Source of the DNA: Amycolatopsis rifamycinica
GTDB taxonomy: Bacteria > Actinomycetota > Actinomycetes > Mycobacteriales > Pseudonocardiaceae
Reading direction: 5' to 3'
Assembly (NCBI RefSeq): GCF_000695625.1
Contig: NZ_JMQI01000058.1
Location: forward strand, 1 to 64,000
Length of the DNA stretch: 64,000 nucleotides
The translations under genes and the position numbers were made by a program. The notes under the pieces were generated by a model that saw only the letters and a list, made by a program, of their open reading frames with translations, was not told the origin of the DNA and did not search any database. Shown piece by piece: positions 41,310 to 52,344 of this stretch (positions within the stretch are counted from its first letter, which is position 1; every line of letters begins with the position of its first letter).

Positions 41310-42426
41310 GAGCGGCCTCCAGAACGATGCGGGCGAGGGTCTCGTCGGCTTCGCGGTGGCCCATGCCGACCGCCGCCGCGCCCATCTTCGCGACGCGGTC
41401 GGCGTCGGTGACCAGCGGGACGACGAGCTCGGCGACCTTCGCCGGGCTGAGGTCGGCGTCGTCGACCATCAGCGCGGCCCCGGCGTCGACCGCCGGACGG
41501 GCGTTGGTGGCCTGCTCGCCGTTGCCGATCGGCAGCGGGACGAACACCGCGGGCAGCCCGACCGAGGTCACCTCGGCGACGGTCATCGCGCCCGAGCGGC
41601 AGATCGCGACGTCGGCCGCGGCGTAGGCCAGGTCCATCCGCTCCAGGTACGGCACCGGCACGTACGCCGGCTTGCCCGGGAACTCCTGCACGACCAGCGT
41701 GTTCTTCGGCCCGTGCGCGTGGAGGACGCCGACGCCGGCGTCGGCCAGGTCCTTCGCCGCGCCGGACACGGCCGAGTTGATCGACTGCGCGCCCTGCGAA
41801 CCGCCGAACACCAGCAGCGTCGGCGCGTCCGGATCGAGGCCGAAGAACTCGCGCGCCTCGGCCCGCAGCGCGGCCCGGTCCAGCGCGGTGATCGACCGCC
41901 GCAGCGGGATCCCGACGACCTCGGCGTTCGGCAGCGGCGTCCCCGGGACGGCGACCGCGACCCGCGCGGCGAACCGCGCCCCGACCTTGTTCGCCAGGCC
42001 GGCCGACTTGTTGGCCTCGTGCACGACGATCGGGACGCGCCCGCGCGCGGCCAGGTAGGCGGGCAGGGCGACGTAGCCGCCGAAGCCGACGACGACGTCC
42101 GCGCCCACCCGGTCGAGGACCTCGCGGGTCTTGCGGACCGAGTCGCGGACCTTCAGCGGCAGCCGGATCAGCTCCGGCGTCGGCTTGCGCGGCAGCGGCA
42201 CCGGCGGGATCAGCTCGAGCGGGTAGCCGCGGGCCGGGACGAGCTTGTTCTCCAGGCCGCGCTCGGTGCCGAGCGCGACGACCTTCGCGTCCGGGCGCAG
42301 CCGCATGACGGCGTCGGCCAGGGCGAGGGCCGGTTCGATGTGTCCTGCGGTGCCACCCCCGGCGACCACGACCACGGGCGCCTTGCCCGTGGCGGCTCGC
42401 TCGGTTCCCTTGACGGGCTTACTCAC
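41302..42426 (-). CDS. murG: UDP-GlcNAc:lipid I N-acetylglucosaminyltransferase
   Basis: 374 residues. Converts lipid I to lipid II at the inner face of the membrane. [16 protein letters not shown] (about 24-39) is the MurG N-terminal glycine-rich loop, followed by [12 protein letters not shown] and [11 protein letters not shown], and the donor-binding [21 protein letters not shown] start 42426 overlaps the ftsW stop by four bases (GTGA). Confidence 0.96.
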   Translation of the reverse strand: MSKPVKGTERAATGKAPVVVVAGGGTAGHIEPALALADAVMRLRPDAKVVALGTERGLENKLVPARGYPLELIPPVPLPRKPTPELIRLPLKVRDSVRKTREVLDRVGADVVVGFGGYVALPAYLAARGRVPIVVHEANKSAGLANKVGARFAARVAVAVPGTPLPNAEVVGIPLRRSITALDRAALRAEAREFFGLDPDAPTLLVFGGSQGAQSINSAVSGAAKDLADAGVGVLHAHGPKNTLVVQEFPGKPAYVPVPYLERMDLAYAAADVAICRSGAMTVAEVTSVGLPAVFVPLPIGNGEQATNARPAVDAGAALMVDDADLSPAKVAELVVPLVTDADRVAKMGAAAVGMGHREADETLARIVLEAARG

Positions 42427-43934
42427 CTATGACCTCTCCGGTTCGCGGTACTCCGGGTACCACGGCTCGCTGTTGTCCGCGCGGCCCCGCCGCGAGACGT
42501 GCTCGTGCGGGCCGTGCTCGTCCGTGCCGCGCTGCGGCGCACCGGTTCGCGGACCGACCTGCGTCGTTCCTGTGCCGGGGCGGGCCGGGCCGCACGGGGC
42601 GCCGGCCGGGCCGCCTTCGCCCCACTCCGCGCCGCCGCCTTGCGCGTGGCGGGCGGGCGGTACGGGTCGGGCGCGGGCAGCCGCAGCAGACGCCCGAATT
42701 TACCCGGCCCCTGTGTGCGCAGTGCGGCCACCGCCTCCGGTTCGTGCCGGGCGGCGTTCGCGAGCACCCCCATGATGAGCATGGTGATCACCAGCGACGT
42801 CCCGCCGTAGGAGATCAGCGGCAGCGTGACGCCGGTGACCGGCAGCAGGCCGACGACGTAGCCGATGTTGATGCCGGCCTGGGCGACGAGGAACACCGTC
42901 AGCGTGCCGGAGACGATCCGGATCCACGGGTCGATGTTGCGGGTGGCGATCCGCAGCCCGACGACGGCGACCCCGCCGAACAGGGCGAGCACGACGACAC
43001 AGCCGATCAGGCCGAGCTCCTCGCCGATCAGGGCGAAGATGAAGTCGTTCTGCACGTTCGGCAGGTAGCCCCAGTTGGAGGTGCCCTGGCCGAGGCCCTT
43101 GCCCAGCAACCCGCCGTCGGCCAGCGCGAGCTTGGCCTGGTTGGCCTGGAAGCCCTCGGCGCTGACGTCGGCGTCCGGCGAGAGGAACGACAAGACCCGG
43201 GCGAGCCGGTAGGGCGCGATGACGGCGAGCACGAGCACGCCGGCCAGGCCGCCGGCGAGGATGACGCCGAAGAGCCGTTTCGGGGCGCCGGCGAACCACA
43301 GCAGCGCCAGCAGCACCACGGCCAGGGTGACCGTGCCGCCGAGGTCGGGCTGCAGCATGACCAGGGCGAACATCAGCAGCGCGATCGGCACCACCGGCAC
43401 CAGCAGGTGCCGCCACTGGTGGATCACGTTGTACTTGATCACCAGGATGTGGGCGCCCCAGAAGGCCAGCGCGACCTTCGCCGCTTCGACCGGCTGGAAG
43501 GTGAATTCGCCGATCTTGAACCAGCCCTGCGAGCCGTTGACCTCCGAGCCGAGCGGGGTGAGCACGAGCACCAGCAGGCCGAGGCAGATCACCGTCGCGG
43601 TGGCCGACATCCGCCGGATCCGCTCCAGCTTGACCCGCAGGCCCAGCCAGAACACGACCGAGCCGAGCGCGACGAAGACGAGGTGCTTGACGAACAGCGA
43701 GTACACGCCGCTGCCGGTCTTCGGGTTGTAGGAGGCCACCGAAGACGCCGAGAGCACCATGACGATGCCGATGACGGTGAGCACGCCGGTGAGGGCGAGC
43801 ACGAGGTGGAACGACGCCAGCGGCCGCGAGAGCCACGCGGTCAGCGCGGTCCGGACGGCGACGAAGCCGCTCTCCTTGCGCTCGCGGCGCGGCCGCTTCG
43901 GCGGCGGTGCGGGCTTGTTTTCAGCTGTCGTCAC
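42423..43934 (-). CDS. ftsW: Lipid II polymerase / divisome protein FtsW (SEDS)
   Basis: 503 residues of the SEDS family. About ten membrane helices lie between residues 35 and 420. Diagnostic segments are [40 protein letters not shown] with the following [17 protein letters not shown], and [12 protein letters not shown]. The last 90 residues are a basic, Arg/Ala/Pro/Thr-rich tail ([20 protein letters not shown]), longer than in many bacteria but common in actinobacterial FtsW. GTG 43934 overlaps the murD end by 14 bases. Confidence 0.95.
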   Translation of the reverse strand: MTTAENKPAPPPKRPRRERKESGFVAVRTALTAWLSRPLASFHLVLALTGVLTVIGIVMVLSASSVASYNPKTGSGVYSLFVKHLVFVALGSVVFWLGLRVKLERIRRMSATATVICLGLLVLVLTPLGSEVNGSQGWFKIGEFTFQPVEAAKVALAFWGAHILVIKYNVIHQWRHLLVPVVPIALLMFALVMLQPDLGGTVTLAVVLLALLWFAGAPKRLFGVILAGGLAGVLVLAVIAPYRLARVLSFLSPDADVSAEGFQANQAKLALADGGLLGKGLGQGTSNWGYLPNVQNDFIFALIGEELGLIGCVVVLALFGGVAVVGLRIATRNIDPWIRIVSGTLTVFLVAQAGINIGYVVGLLPVTGVTLPLISYGGTSLVITMLIMGVLANAARHEPEAVAALRTQGPGKFGRLLRLPAPDPYRPPATRKAAARSGAKAARPAPRAARPAPAQERRRSVREPVRRSAARTSTARTSTSRGGAARTTASRGTRSTANRRGHR

Positions 43935-45327
43935 TCGGTTCCCCCGCTGCGTCGTCGCGAAGGACACGCACGGCCGCGGCGAACGCGTCGCCGCGCTCGC
44001 CGTAGCTCGAGAACATGTCCAACGACGCCGCGGCGGGTGCCAGCAGCACCACGTCACCGGGCCGGGCCATCGCGCTGGCCGCACTCACCGCCGCAGTCAT
44101 GGGTTCATCGTCACCCGGACGGAGGCTGTTCACCGGGACATCCGGCGCGTGTCGCGCAACCGCGGCGGCGATCACGGGTGAATCGACACCGAGTAGCACG
44201 ACTCCGCGAAGGCGGCCCGCGATGCTGCTCACCAGCTCGTCGACCGACGCGCCCTTGAGCTGGCCCCCGGCGATCCACACGATGCTCGCGTGGGCGCGCA
44301 GGGACCCGGCGGCCGCGTGCGGGTTGGTCGCCTTCGAGTCGTTGATGTACCGCACCCCGGCCACCTCGGCGACCTCGACGGCCCGGTGCGGCGCCGGCTG
44401 GTACTCGCGCAGGCCCTTCGCCACGGCGTCCGGCGAGACGCCGTGCGCGCGGGCGAGCGCGGCCGCGGCGAGGGCGTTGGCGACGTTGTGCGGGCCCGCG
44501 GGGCGGACGTCGGCGAGGGTGGCCAGCGCCTCGGCGCTGTTGTCCGGGTCGGCGACGAAGGCCCGGTCGACCAGCAGGTCCTCGACCACGCCGAATTCCC
44601 CGGCGCGCGGGGTGTCGAGCTGGAAGCCGACGCGACGGGCGCCTTCCGGGGCGTGCTCGGCGGCGATCCGGGTGGACCAGTCGTCGTCGGCGTTGTGCAC
44701 GGCGACCTTGGCGCGGGCGTAGACCCGGCCCTTGGCGGCCGCGTAGGAGTCCATCGAGCCGTGCCAGTCGATGTGGTCCTCGGCCAGGTTCAGCACCACG
44801 GCCGCGTCTGGGGCCAGCGTCGAGGACCAGTGCAGCTGGAAGCTCGACAGCTCCACGGCCAGCACGTCGTACCCGGCCTGCACCGCGTCGAGCGCCGCGT
44901 AGCCGATGTTCCCGCAGGCCACGGCGTTGCTGCCGGCGGCCTTGAGGATGGATTCGAGCATGCCGGCGGTGGTCGTCTTGCCGTTGGTGCCGGTGACCAC
45001 CAGCCACGCCGGTGGGTGCTCCCGCAGCTGCCCGACGCGCCAGGCCAGCTCGACGTCGCCGATGACCTCGACCCCCGCCTCGGCGGCCGCCACGAGCAGC
45101 GGTGACGTCGGCCGCCAGCCCGGGCTGGTGACGACCAGGACGGCGTCGGACGGCGGCTCGGTCAGCCCCGGCACCAGCTCGGCGCCGAGGCCGTCCAGCT
45201 CGGCCAGGCGCTCGGCGTTGCCGTCGGTGACGGTGACGCGCGCGCCCAGCTCGACCAGCGCCGGCACCACCGACTTGCCGGTGACCCCGGCCCCGGCGAC
45301 GAGAACGTGACGACCAGCGACATCCAT
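43921..45327 (-). CDS. murD: UDP-MurNAc-L-Ala--D-Glu ligase
   Basis: 468 residues. Rossmann opening VLVAGAGVTGKSVVPALVEL, ATP loop VTGTNGKTTTAGML, ELSSFQLHW, NLAEDHIDWHGSMDSY, and the C-terminal INDSKATNPHAAAGSL are all standard MurD motifs. Adds D-glutamate in peptidoglycan precursor synthesis. One base separates it from mraY (TGACATG). Confidence 0.96.
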   Translation of the reverse strand: MDVAGRHVLVAGAGVTGKSVVPALVELGARVTVTDGNAERLAELDGLGAELVPGLTEPPSDAVLVVTSPGWRPTSPLLVAAAEAGVEVIGDVELAWRVGQLREHPPAWLVVTGTNGKTTTAGMLESILKAAGSNAVACGNIGYAALDAVQAGYDVLAVELSSFQLHWSSTLAPDAAVVLNLAEDHIDWHGSMDSYAAAKGRVYARAKVAVHNADDDWSTRIAAEHAPEGARRVGFQLDTPRAGEFGVVEDLLVDRAFVADPDNSAEALATLADVRPAGPHNVANALAAAALARAHGVSPDAVAKGLREYQPAPHRAVEVAEVAGVRYINDSKATNPHAAAGSLRAHASIVWIAGGQLKGASVDELVSSIAGRLRGVVLLGVDSPVIAAAVARHAPDVPVNSLRPGDDEPMTAAVSAASAMARPGDVVLLAPAAASLDMFSSYGERGDAFAAAVRVLRDDAAGEPSDDS

Positions 45328-45328
45328 G

Positions 45329-46411
45329 TCAGCCGCCGAGGCCTAGCTGCTCGCTGTAGAACAGGCCGAGGCCGAACATGCAGCAGATCGCCGAGAGCAG
45401 CCAGAACCGGATGATCACCGTGGTTTCCGCCCAGCCGGCGAGCTCGAAGTGGTGGTGGAACGGCGCCATCCGGAACAGCCGCCGCCGGGTCGTCCGGAAC
45501 ACCGCGATCTGCGCGACCACCGAGATCATCTCGACCATGAACAGGCCGCCGATGACGATGGCGAGCAGCTCGGTGCGGGTGGTCATGGACAGGCCGGCGA
45601 CCAGGCCGCCGAGGGCCAGCGAGCCGGTGTCGCCCATGAAGATCTTCGCCGGGGCCGCGTTCCACCAGAGGAACCCGACGCAGGCGCCGGTCGCCGCGGC
45701 GGCGACCACGGCCAGGTCCAGCGGGTCGCGGACGTCGTAGCAGGCGGCGGCCGGCGCGTTGGCGCAGGAGAGCCGTTCCTGCCAGAACGAGATCACCACG
45801 TAGGTGGCCAGCACCATCGCCGCCGCGCCGCCGGCCAGGCCGTCGAGGCCGTCGGTGAAGTTCACCGCGTTCGACCAGCCCGAGATCACGATGTAGCAGA
45901 AGATCACGAAGATGACCGACGGGAAGGTGATCAGCGCGAGGTCACGGACGTAGGAGAGGCTCTCCGACGCCGGCGTGATGCCGTGCTCGTTCGGGAAGTT
46001 CAGCACCAGCACCGCGAAGGCGATGGTGACCACGAGCTGCCCGACCAGCTTCGCGGTCTTGTTCAGCCCCAGGTTCCGCTGCTTGCGGATCTTGATGAAG
46101 TCGTCGAGGAAGCCGACGATCCCCAGGCCCACCGCGAGCATCAGGACGAGCAGCCCGGAGGCCGTCGGCGCGCCGCTGCGGGAGTTGAACATCCAGTTGA
46201 TCAGGTGCGCGGCGAAGTACCCGACGACCATCGCGATGATGATCGCGACACCGCCCATGGTCGGGGTACCGCGCTTGGACTTGTGTCCCTGGGGGCCTTC
46301 CTCGCGGATCTCCTGGCCGAAGCCCTGCCGGGAGAAGACCCGGATCAGGTAGGGCGTGAGCAGGATGGAGATCAGCAGGCCCGCCGCGGCCGCGATCAGG
46401 ATGCTGATCAC
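45329..46411 (-). CDS. mraY: Phospho-MurNAc-pentapeptide transferase
   Basis: 360 residues with ten membrane helices. [13 protein letters not shown] (about 47-59), [13 protein letters not shown] [35 protein letters not shown] with the catalytic Asp residues, [12 protein letters not shown] and [14 protein letters not shown] are the MraY signatures. Makes lipid I. GTG 46411 overlaps the murF stop by four bases (GTGA). Confidence 0.97.
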   Translation of the reverse strand: MISILIAAAAGLLISILLTPYLIRVFSRQGFGQEIREEGPQGHKSKRGTPTMGGVAIIIAMVVGYFAAHLINWMFNSRSGAPTASGLLVLMLAVGLGIVGFLDDFIKIRKQRNLGLNKTAKLVGQLVVTIAFAVLVLNFPNEHGITPASESLSYVRDLALITFPSVIFVIFCYIVISGWSNAVNFTDGLDGLAGGAAAMVLATYVVISFWQERLSCANAPAAACYDVRDPLDLAVVAAAATGACVGFLWWNAAPAKIFMGDTGSLALGGLVAGLSMTTRTELLAIVIGGLFMVEMISVVAQIAVFRTTRRRLFRMAPFHHHFELAGWAETTVIIRFWLLSAICCMFGLGLFYSEQLGLGG

Positions 46412-47910
46412 GCGTCACCACCGTTCGAGCGATTCTCGGAGTTGTCGGTTTCCCGGGGTTCGAGCAGGGCCTCGGCGACCCGCCAGAGGCCGGCGGCCTT
46501 GGAGGCCTTGACCAGCACCACGTCCCCGGGGCGGAGCTGATCATGCAGCAGGGCGATCGCGGCCTCGACGTCGGGTACCAAAGTGGATTCCTCGCCCCAG
46601 GAACCCTCCTGGAACGCACCCTGGTGCATGGCCGCCGCCTCGGGCCCGATGACCACGAGCTTGGCGATGTTGAGCCGGACGACGAGCCGGCCGATCTCGT
46701 CGTGGGCGTTGACCGAGTCCGCACCGAGCTCGCCCATCACGCCGAGCACGGCCCAGGACCGGCGGCCGGTCTCCCGCGTCATCGCGGCGAGGGCCTTCAG
46801 GCCGGCCCGCATCGACTCGGGGTTGGCGTTGAAGGAGTCGTTGAGGATCGTCACGCCGTCGGGCCGGGTGACGACCTCCATGCGGCGGGCGGACCGCCGT
46901 TCGAGGGCCGAGAGCCGGGCGGCGATGTCCGCCGGGCTCACCCCGAGCTCCAGCGCGACCGCCGCGGCGGACAGCGCGTTGCCGACGTGGTGCTCGCCGT
47001 GCAGCGGCAGCCGGACGTCGGCCTCGCCGGACGGCGTGATCAGCCGGAAGGACGCGCGGGCCTGCTCGTCGACGGTGATGTTCTCCGCGCGGACCTGGGC
47101 GGACGGGCTTTCGCCGACGAACACCACACGGGCCTTCGTCCGGCTCGCCATCGCCGCGACCAGCGGATCGTCGAGGTTCAGCACCGCGACGCCGTCCTCG
47201 GGCAGGGCTTCGACGAGCTCGCCCTTGGTCTTCGCGATGCCTTCGCGCGAGCCGAACTCGCCGACGTGCGCGCTGCCGACGTTGAGCACGACGCCGATCT
47301 TCGGCGGCGCGATCTCGGCGAGGTGCGCGATGTGCCCCGGGCCCCGCGCGGACAGCTCCAGCACCAGGTGCCGGGTCTCCGCGTCGGCCCGCAGCGCCGT
47401 CCAGGGGTGGCCGAGCTCGTTGTTGAACGACCCGGGCGGCGCGATCGTCGGGCCGAGCGGCTCGAGCAGCTGCGCGATGACGTCCTTGGTCGAGGTCTTG
47501 CCGGAGGAGCCGGTGACCCCGACGACGGTCAGCTCGCCCTCGGCGAGGCGCTGCACGACGTGCCGGGCCAGCTTGGCCAGCGCGGCCAGCACCGCGGCGC
47601 CGGAGCCGTCCTTGTCGCCGGTCAGCGCGACCGACCGCTCGTGGGCCTCGCCGGCGGGCAGCGGCGGGACGACGATCGCCGGCGCGTCGACTTCGCGGGC
47701 GGCCAGCACGGCCACGGCGCCGGCCTCGACGGCCTGCGCGGCGAAGTCGTGGCCGTCGACCTTCTCCCCCGGCAGCGCGACGAACAGGCCGCCGGGCGTG
47801 AGCTTCCGGGTGTCGAACTCCACGGTGCCGGTCACCTGCGCGCCCGGCTCGGCGCGGTGCAGCCGGCCGCCGACGACGTCGGCGATCTCGGCCAGGCTGA
47901 GCACGATCAC
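46408..47910 (-). CDS. murF: UDP-MurNAc-tripeptide--D-Ala-D-Ala ligase
   Basis: 500 residues. [18 protein letters not shown] is the ATP loop, [13 protein letters not shown] and [19 protein letters not shown] are MurF-typical, and [18 protein letters not shown] the C-terminal signature. Adds the D-Ala-D-Ala dipeptide to the tripeptide precursor. The stop of murE lies within 4 bases of its GTG/ATG start region. Note its internal LALRQ-like N-terminus with [16 protein letters not shown]. Confidence 0.96.
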   Translation of the reverse strand: MIVLSLAEIADVVGGRLHRAEPGAQVTGTVEFDTRKLTPGGLFVALPGEKVDGHDFAAQAVEAGAVAVLAAREVDAPAIVVPPLPAGEAHERSVALTGDKDGSGAAVLAALAKLARHVVQRLAEGELTVVGVTGSSGKTSTKDVIAQLLEPLGPTIAPPGSFNNELGHPWTALRADAETRHLVLELSARGPGHIAHLAEIAPPKIGVVLNVGSAHVGEFGSREGIAKTKGELVEALPEDGVAVLNLDDPLVAAMASRTKARVVFVGESPSAQVRAENITVDEQARASFRLITPSGEADVRLPLHGEHHVGNALSAAAVALELGVSPADIAARLSALERRSARRMEVVTRPDGVTILNDSFNANPESMRAGLKALAAMTRETGRRSWAVLGVMGELGADSVNAHDEIGRLVVRLNIAKLVVIGPEAAAMHQGAFQEGSWGEESTLVPDVEAAIALLHDQLRPGDVVLVKASKAAGLWRVAEALLEPRETDNSENRSNGGDA

Positions 47911-49493
47911 ACACTCACCTCGAGTTTGTTGCGGATGGCCGCGGCCAGCTCGTCGCGGTCGGAGAACGGGTGCACGACACCGCCGGCCTCCTGGCCGGAC
48001 TCGTGCCCCTTGCCGGCGAGGAAGACGATGTCGCCCGGCTCGGCGAGCGAGACGGCGTGCGCGATGGCCTCGCGGCGGTCGCCGATCTCGATGACCTCGC
48101 CGCCCTCGGCGGGGCCGACCGCGCGGGCGCCGGCCAGCATGGCGGCGCGGATGGCCGCCGGGTCTTCGGAGCGCGGGTTGTCGTCGGTGACGATCAGGAC
48201 TTCGCTGCGGCGGGCCGCGGCCTCGCCCATCATCGGGCGCTTGGCGGTGTCCCGGTCGCCGCCGCAGCCGAGGACGGTGATGATCCGGCCCTCGGTGCGG
48301 GCCCGCAGCGCGTCCAGGCCCTGGGCGACCGCGGCGGGCTTGTGGGCGTAGTCGACGACGGCGGTGAACTCCTGGCCGACGTAGACGCGCTCCATCCGGC
48401 CCGGCACCTGGACCTGGGCGAGCCCGGAGACGATGTGCTCGAGACCCACCCCCGCGGTGCCGAGGATCGCGGCGGCGAGCACGGCGTTGGCGACGTTGAA
48501 CTCGCCGGGCAGGGGGATCCGGGCCGCGGCGCGGACGCCGTCCGGGCCGTGCAGGGTGAACGTCTGCTCACCCTGCGGGGTGGTCTCCAGGTCCGTGGCC
48601 TTCCACACGGCGTCGGTACCCGGGTCGGTGGTGACCGTGATCGTCTGCGGCGTGAGCAGGGCCTGGCCCCACGCGCTGTCGACCACGACGACCTCGTGCG
48701 TCGAGCGGCCGTCGAACAGCAGGGACTTCGCGGCGAAGTACTCCTGCATGTCCTTGTGGAAGTCCAGGTGGTCCTGGGAGAGGTTGGTGAAGGCGCCGAC
48801 CGCGAACCGGGTGCCGTTGACGCGGCCCAGCGCGAGCGCGTGGCTGGAGACCTCCATCGGCACGTGCGTGACGCCGCGTTCGAGCATCACCGCGAGCAGC
48901 GCCTGCAGGTCCGGCGCCTCGGGCGTGGTGAACCCGCTGACCAGGCGTTCGCCGGCGATCCGGGTCTCCACCGTGCCGATCAGGCCGGTGGTCAGGCCCG
49001 CGGCCTGCAGGCCGGCGTCGACCAGGTAGGACGTCGTGGTCTTGCCGGAGGTGCCGGTGACGCCGAGCACCGACAGCTTCAGCGAGGGCTCGCCGTAGAT
49101 CCAGGCGGCGATCTCGCCGAGCGCGGCGCGCGGGTCCGGGTGCACGAGGATCGGGACACCGGCGTCGCGCAGGGCGGGCCGCTCGGCGCCTTCGGCGTCG
49201 GTGAGCACCGCGACGGCACCGGCGGCGACGGCCTGGTCGCTGAAGTCGGCACCGTGGGCGCGGGCGCCCGGGAGCGCGGCGAAGAGGTCACCGGGCAGCA
49301 CGTGCTGCGCGCGCAGCGTGGTGCCGGTGACGGTGAGCTCGGCGGCGTCGGGGCTCTCGGCGATGAGGCGGGCGTCCGCCCTGGCGAGCAGCGTCGCCAG
49401 CGGGACCGGGTCGATGCGCGCCGGGCGGGGCGGCGCGGGGACCGCTTTCACCGGGCTTTCCGGCACCTGGGAACTGGACGAGGACACGGACAC
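47907..49493 (-). CDS. murE: UDP-MurNAc-L-Ala-D-Glu--meso-DAP ligase
   Basis: 528 residues. After a Ser/Pro-rich leader (about 1-28), the Mur ligase shows VTGTSGKTTTSYLVDAGLQA, NLSQDHLDFHKDMQEYFAAK, VVDYAHKPAAVAQGLDAL and the DDNPRSEDP motif, whose DNPR marks meso-diaminopimelate specificity and hence a DAP-type cell wall. The GTG at 49493 (VSVSSSSSQ) is the most upstream start before the frame becomes a shadow of ftsI. No good ribosome site is seen. A hairpin sits between ftsI and this gene. Confidence 0.95.
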   Translation of the reverse strand: MSVSSSSSQVPESPVKAVPAPPRPARIDPVPLATLLARADARLIAESPDAAELTVTGTTLRAQHVLPGDLFAALPGARAHGADFSDQAVAAGAVAVLTDAEGAERPALRDAGVPILVHPDPRAALGEIAAWIYGEPSLKLSVLGVTGTSGKTTTSYLVDAGLQAAGLTTGLIGTVETRIAGERLVSGFTTPEAPDLQALLAVMLERGVTHVPMEVSSHALALGRVNGTRFAVGAFTNLSQDHLDFHKDMQEYFAAKSLLFDGRSTHEVVVVDSAWGQALLTPQTITVTTDPGTDAVWKATDLETTPQGEQTFTLHGPDGVRAAARIPLPGEFNVANAVLAAAILGTAGVGLEHIVSGLAQVQVPGRMERVYVGQEFTAVVDYAHKPAAVAQGLDALRARTEGRIITVLGCGGDRDTAKRPMMGEAAARRSEVLIVTDDNPRSEDPAAIRAAMLAGARAVGPAEGGEVIEIGDRREAIAHAVSLAEPGDIVFLAGKGHESGQEAGGVVHPFSDRDELAAAIRNKLEVSV

Positions 49494-49642
49494 GGCCAAG
49501 AGGCTACCGGCGGCCGGTTGGGGCGCCCGCACGCGGTACGGCGATTGCGTGCGAGCCGGGTACATGTGGTAGACGGCGCTCTGGACCCCGTTGCCCCGCA
49601 ACGGTTTCGAGGTTCTCGGCCGATGTGGACGTTCACGCGCCG

Positions 49643-49669
49643 AAGCCCCCTCACCCGGTGAGGGGGCTT
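49643..49669. terminator. Strong hairpin between ftsI and murE
   Basis: AAGCCCCCTCACC (49643-49655) is mirrored by GGTGAGGGGGCTT (49657-49669), a near-continuous palindrome followed by TTAA on the plus strand. It lies in the 194-bp gap between the ftsI stop and the murE start, so it may attenuate transcription within the dcw cluster. Confidence 0.65.
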
Positions 49670-49687
49670 TAACGGACAGTGCCTGCC

Positions 49688-51613
49688 CTACGGGGTGATG
49701 ATGAGCGGAACCTCCGGCGAGGGCCCGTCCGACAACGGAATCTGGTACCGCTGCGTCACGTACGACGCGATGGTGTGGAACAGCGGCGCGGCGGAGTGCC
49801 CCACCGGCAGCGTCGTGTCCGGCGCGTCCAGCCGGATCCCGACGACGAACCGCGGGTGGTCGGCGGGCAGGATGCCGGCGAAGGTGATGTTGTACAGGTG
49901 GTCGCTGTAGGCCCTCGTCCGCGGGTCGACCTGCTGGCCGGTGCCGGTTTTCCCGGAGATCTGGTAGCCCTCGACCGCCGCCGTCGGCGCGGTGCCCTTC
50001 TGCAGGCCCTTGCCGTTCTGGGCGACCGCGCGCATCATGTCGCGCACCGTCTTGGCCGTCTGCGGGCTGACCACCCGGACCGACTTCGGGGCCGGCTCGG
50101 GCACGGTCGTGCCGTCCGGGTTCACCTTGGCCTTGACGATCCGGGGCTCGACGCGCAGGCCGTCGTTGGCGATCGCCTGGTACATCCCGGCCATCTGCAG
50201 GATGGTCATCGACAGGCCCTGGCCGATCGGCAGGTTGCCGAACGTCGTCGCCGACCACTGGCTGCGCGCGGGCACCACGCCCGCGCTCTCGCCGGGCAGG
50301 CCGACCCCCGTGCGCTGGCCGAGCCCGAACGACTTGAGCAGGTTGGCGTAGCGCTCCTCGCCGATCTGCTGCGCCAGCAGCAGGGTGCCGATGTTGGAGG
50401 ACTTGGCGAAAATGCCGGTGGTGGTGAACTTCTGGGTGCCGTGGGTCCAGGCGTCGTGCACCGTCTTGTCGGCCACCTGCAGCGCGCCCGGCACGTCGAT
50501 CGTCGACTCCGGCGTCGCGATGCCGTAGTCGATCGCCCCGGTGGCGGTGACGAGCTTGTTGACCGACCCGGGCTCGAACGGCGTGGTGACCGCCGGGTTG
50601 GCCAGGTCGTCGGTGGTCCAGTGGCTCTGGTCGTTGGGGTCGAACGTCTTGTCGTTGGCCAGCGCGTAGACCTCGCCGGTCTTGGCGTCCATGACGACGG
50701 CCTGGCCGCCCTTGGCGTGCGACTGCTGGACGTAGTCGGCCAGCTGGCGCTGCACCTCGTACTGCAGGTCGGAGTCGATGGTCAGCTCGAGGTCCGAGCC
50801 AGGGACGGCGGCCTGCAGGTCGCGTTCGGTGCCCGGGATGACGACGTTGTCGCTGCCGTTCTTCGTGTTGACCATCATCCGGCCCGGCGTGCCCGCCAGA
50901 TCGTTGTCGCGCAGCAGCTCCAGCCCGACCAGGCCGTGCAGGTTGTGCTTGGAAACGTCCGAGTCGTCGGAGCGCCAGTTCGCGGCGCCGACGATGTTCG
51001 ACGCCAGGTTGCCGCCCGGGTATTCGCGCAGCGCGCGCTTCTCGACGCCGATCCACGCGAAGTGCTTCACGATGTCGGCGGCGATGGACGGCTCGACGTT
51101 GTTCACCAGGTAGGTGAAGGACGCCTGCTTGTGGAACAGGTCGAGCAGCTGCTGCTCGGTGAGCACGTTCGGCAGCTTGCCCGCGATGTACTTCGCGGCC
51201 GCGGCGGTCTCGGAGTCGAACGTCTTCGTCGTGCCGGGGTTCTTGGCGGCGAAGTCGTCCATGCTCTTGCGCAGTGCCTTGAGGTTCACCGAGAGCGTGC
51301 GCACCTCGACGCTGAACGCCAGCTTCGCGCCGTTGCGGTCCACAATGGACCCGCGCTGGGCGGGGATGTCGATGGTCTGGGTGCGCTGCCGCTCGGCCGC
51401 GGCCGAGAGCGCGGCGGCGTCGAACCACTGCACCTGCACCAGTTTCACGCCGGCGACGATCAGCACGGCGACCAGCAGCAGGCGCACGACGGAGAACCGG
51501 CTGCGGTGCCCGCCGTTGGCGCGGCGCGCGGCCGCGCTGCGGGTGCCCGCGGCGTACGTCCGCCGGGCGCTGCCCGCCGCGCGGGCGCGGACCTGGCTGC
51601 GGCCGGAAGCCAT
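49688..51613 (-). CDS. ftsI: Penicillin-binding protein, class B transpeptidase (FtsI/PBP3)
   Basis: 641 residues. A basic cytoplasmic N-terminus, one membrane helix (about 42-60, VVRLLLVAVLIVAGVKLVQV), a PBP dimer domain starting at RTQTIDIPAQRGSIVDRNG, and a transpeptidase domain. Active site Ser350 in EPGSVNK (S-x-x-K), SSN at 405-407 and KTG at 555-557. No PASTA domains follow. It crosslinks septal peptidoglycan with FtsW. ATG 51613 overlaps the ftsL stop by one base. Confidence 0.95.
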   Translation of the reverse strand: MASGRSQVRARAAGSARRTYAAGTRSAAARRANGGHRSRFSVVRLLLVAVLIVAGVKLVQVQWFDAAALSAAAERQRTQTIDIPAQRGSIVDRNGAKLAFSVEVRTLSVNLKALRKSMDDFAAKNPGTTKTFDSETAAAAKYIAGKLPNVLTEQQLLDLFHKQASFTYLVNNVEPSIAADIVKHFAWIGVEKRALREYPGGNLASNIVGAANWRSDDSDVSKHNLHGLVGLELLRDNDLAGTPGRMMVNTKNGSDNVVIPGTERDLQAAVPGSDLELTIDSDLQYEVQRQLADYVQQSHAKGGQAVVMDAKTGEVYALANDKTFDPNDQSHWTTDDLANPAVTTPFEPGSVNKLVTATGAIDYGIATPESTIDVPGALQVADKTVHDAWTHGTQKFTTTGIFAKSSNIGTLLLAQQIGEERYANLLKSFGLGQRTGVGLPGESAGVVPARSQWSATTFGNLPIGQGLSMTILQMAGMYQAIANDGLRVEPRIVKAKVNPDGTTVPEPAPKSVRVVSPQTAKTVRDMMRAVAQNGKGLQKGTAPTAAVEGYQISGKTGTGQQVDPRTRAYSDHLYNITFAGILPADHPRFVVGIRLDAPDTTLPVGHSAAPLFHTIASYVTQRYQIPLSDGPSPEVPLIITP

Positions 51614-52344
51614 CACTGGCCGCCTCCGGGCTGGGCCGGCGGCTGCTCCTCGGCGGGCACGGCGGGCTGGTCGCCCTCGATCGGCGCGCCCTGCTGCGAC
51701 TGCGTGCCCGCGGCGGGCGCGGCGGGCGGTGCGGCCGGCACGACGGGCGCGTCCGCCTTGGCCTTCTTGGGCTCGCCGACGAGCGAGGTCTTCCCGTCGG
51801 GGCCGACGACGATCCGCGCCGGGTCGCCGCCGGGCACCATGCCCAGCTGCTGGGCCGCGGGGGCCAGCGAAGCGGGCGACTCGGCCTTGGCGACGTCGCG
51901 CTGCAGCTGTTCCTTCTGCTCGGCCAGGTTCGCGTTGGTGGTGCGCAGCTGCTCGAGCCGGTAGGAGTCGGCGATCGCCTGCGTGGTCAGCCACAGCGTG
52001 GTCGCCACGCCGGCGGCCAGCAGCGCCATCATCATCAGCACGAACGACGCGCGCGACTTCGGCAGCAGCAGCTTGAGCTCGAACTTCGGCTTCTCCGCCG
52101 TCTCGGCGGGCCGGACCTTCGGCTCCGGGCGCGCGTCGCGCTCCTTGAGCAGGTCGGCGCGCTGGGCGCGGCGCGCGTAGGCGCGCTCGGCCGCGGACGT
52201 GCGGCCGCGCGACCCGCGCCGGGACGGGGTCTGCGTCGGCTGCCGGCCCGGCTCGACGGTGTCCGTCGAGGTGCGGTCGGCCTCGGTGCGACCCCCCGTC
52301 GCCGGCGCGGCCCGGCGGCGGGAGGACTTCGCGGGAGCGGTCAT
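51613..52344 (-). CDS. ftsL: FtsL-like septum protein
   Basis: 243 residues. A long Arg/Pro/Thr-rich cytoplasmic tail (1-95), one membrane helix (about 98-120, [20 protein letters not shown]), a short coiled coil ([20 protein letters not shown]) and an Ala/Pro-rich periplasmic end. Sequence conservation is low in FtsL, so the call rests on topology and position between rsmH and ftsI. ATG overlaps the rsmH stop (ATGA). Confidence 0.85.
   Translation of the reverse strand: MTAPAKSSRRRAAPATGGRTEADRTSTDTVEPGRQPTQTPSRRGSRGRTSAAERAYARRAQRADLLKERDARPEPKVRPAETAEKPKFELKLLLPKSRASFVLMMMALLAAGVATTLWLTTQAIADSYRLEQLRTTNANLAEQKEQLQRDVAKAESPASLAPAAQQLGMVPGGDPARIVVGPDGKTSLVGEPKKAKADAPVVPAAPPAAPAAGTQSQQGAPIEGDQPAVPAEEQPPAQPGGGQ

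Noticed and set aside
51613-51994. Extended start of FtsI within ftsL
   Set aside because: The ATG at 51613 overlaps the ftsL stop as in other dcw clusters; the upstream frame is an ftsL shadow.
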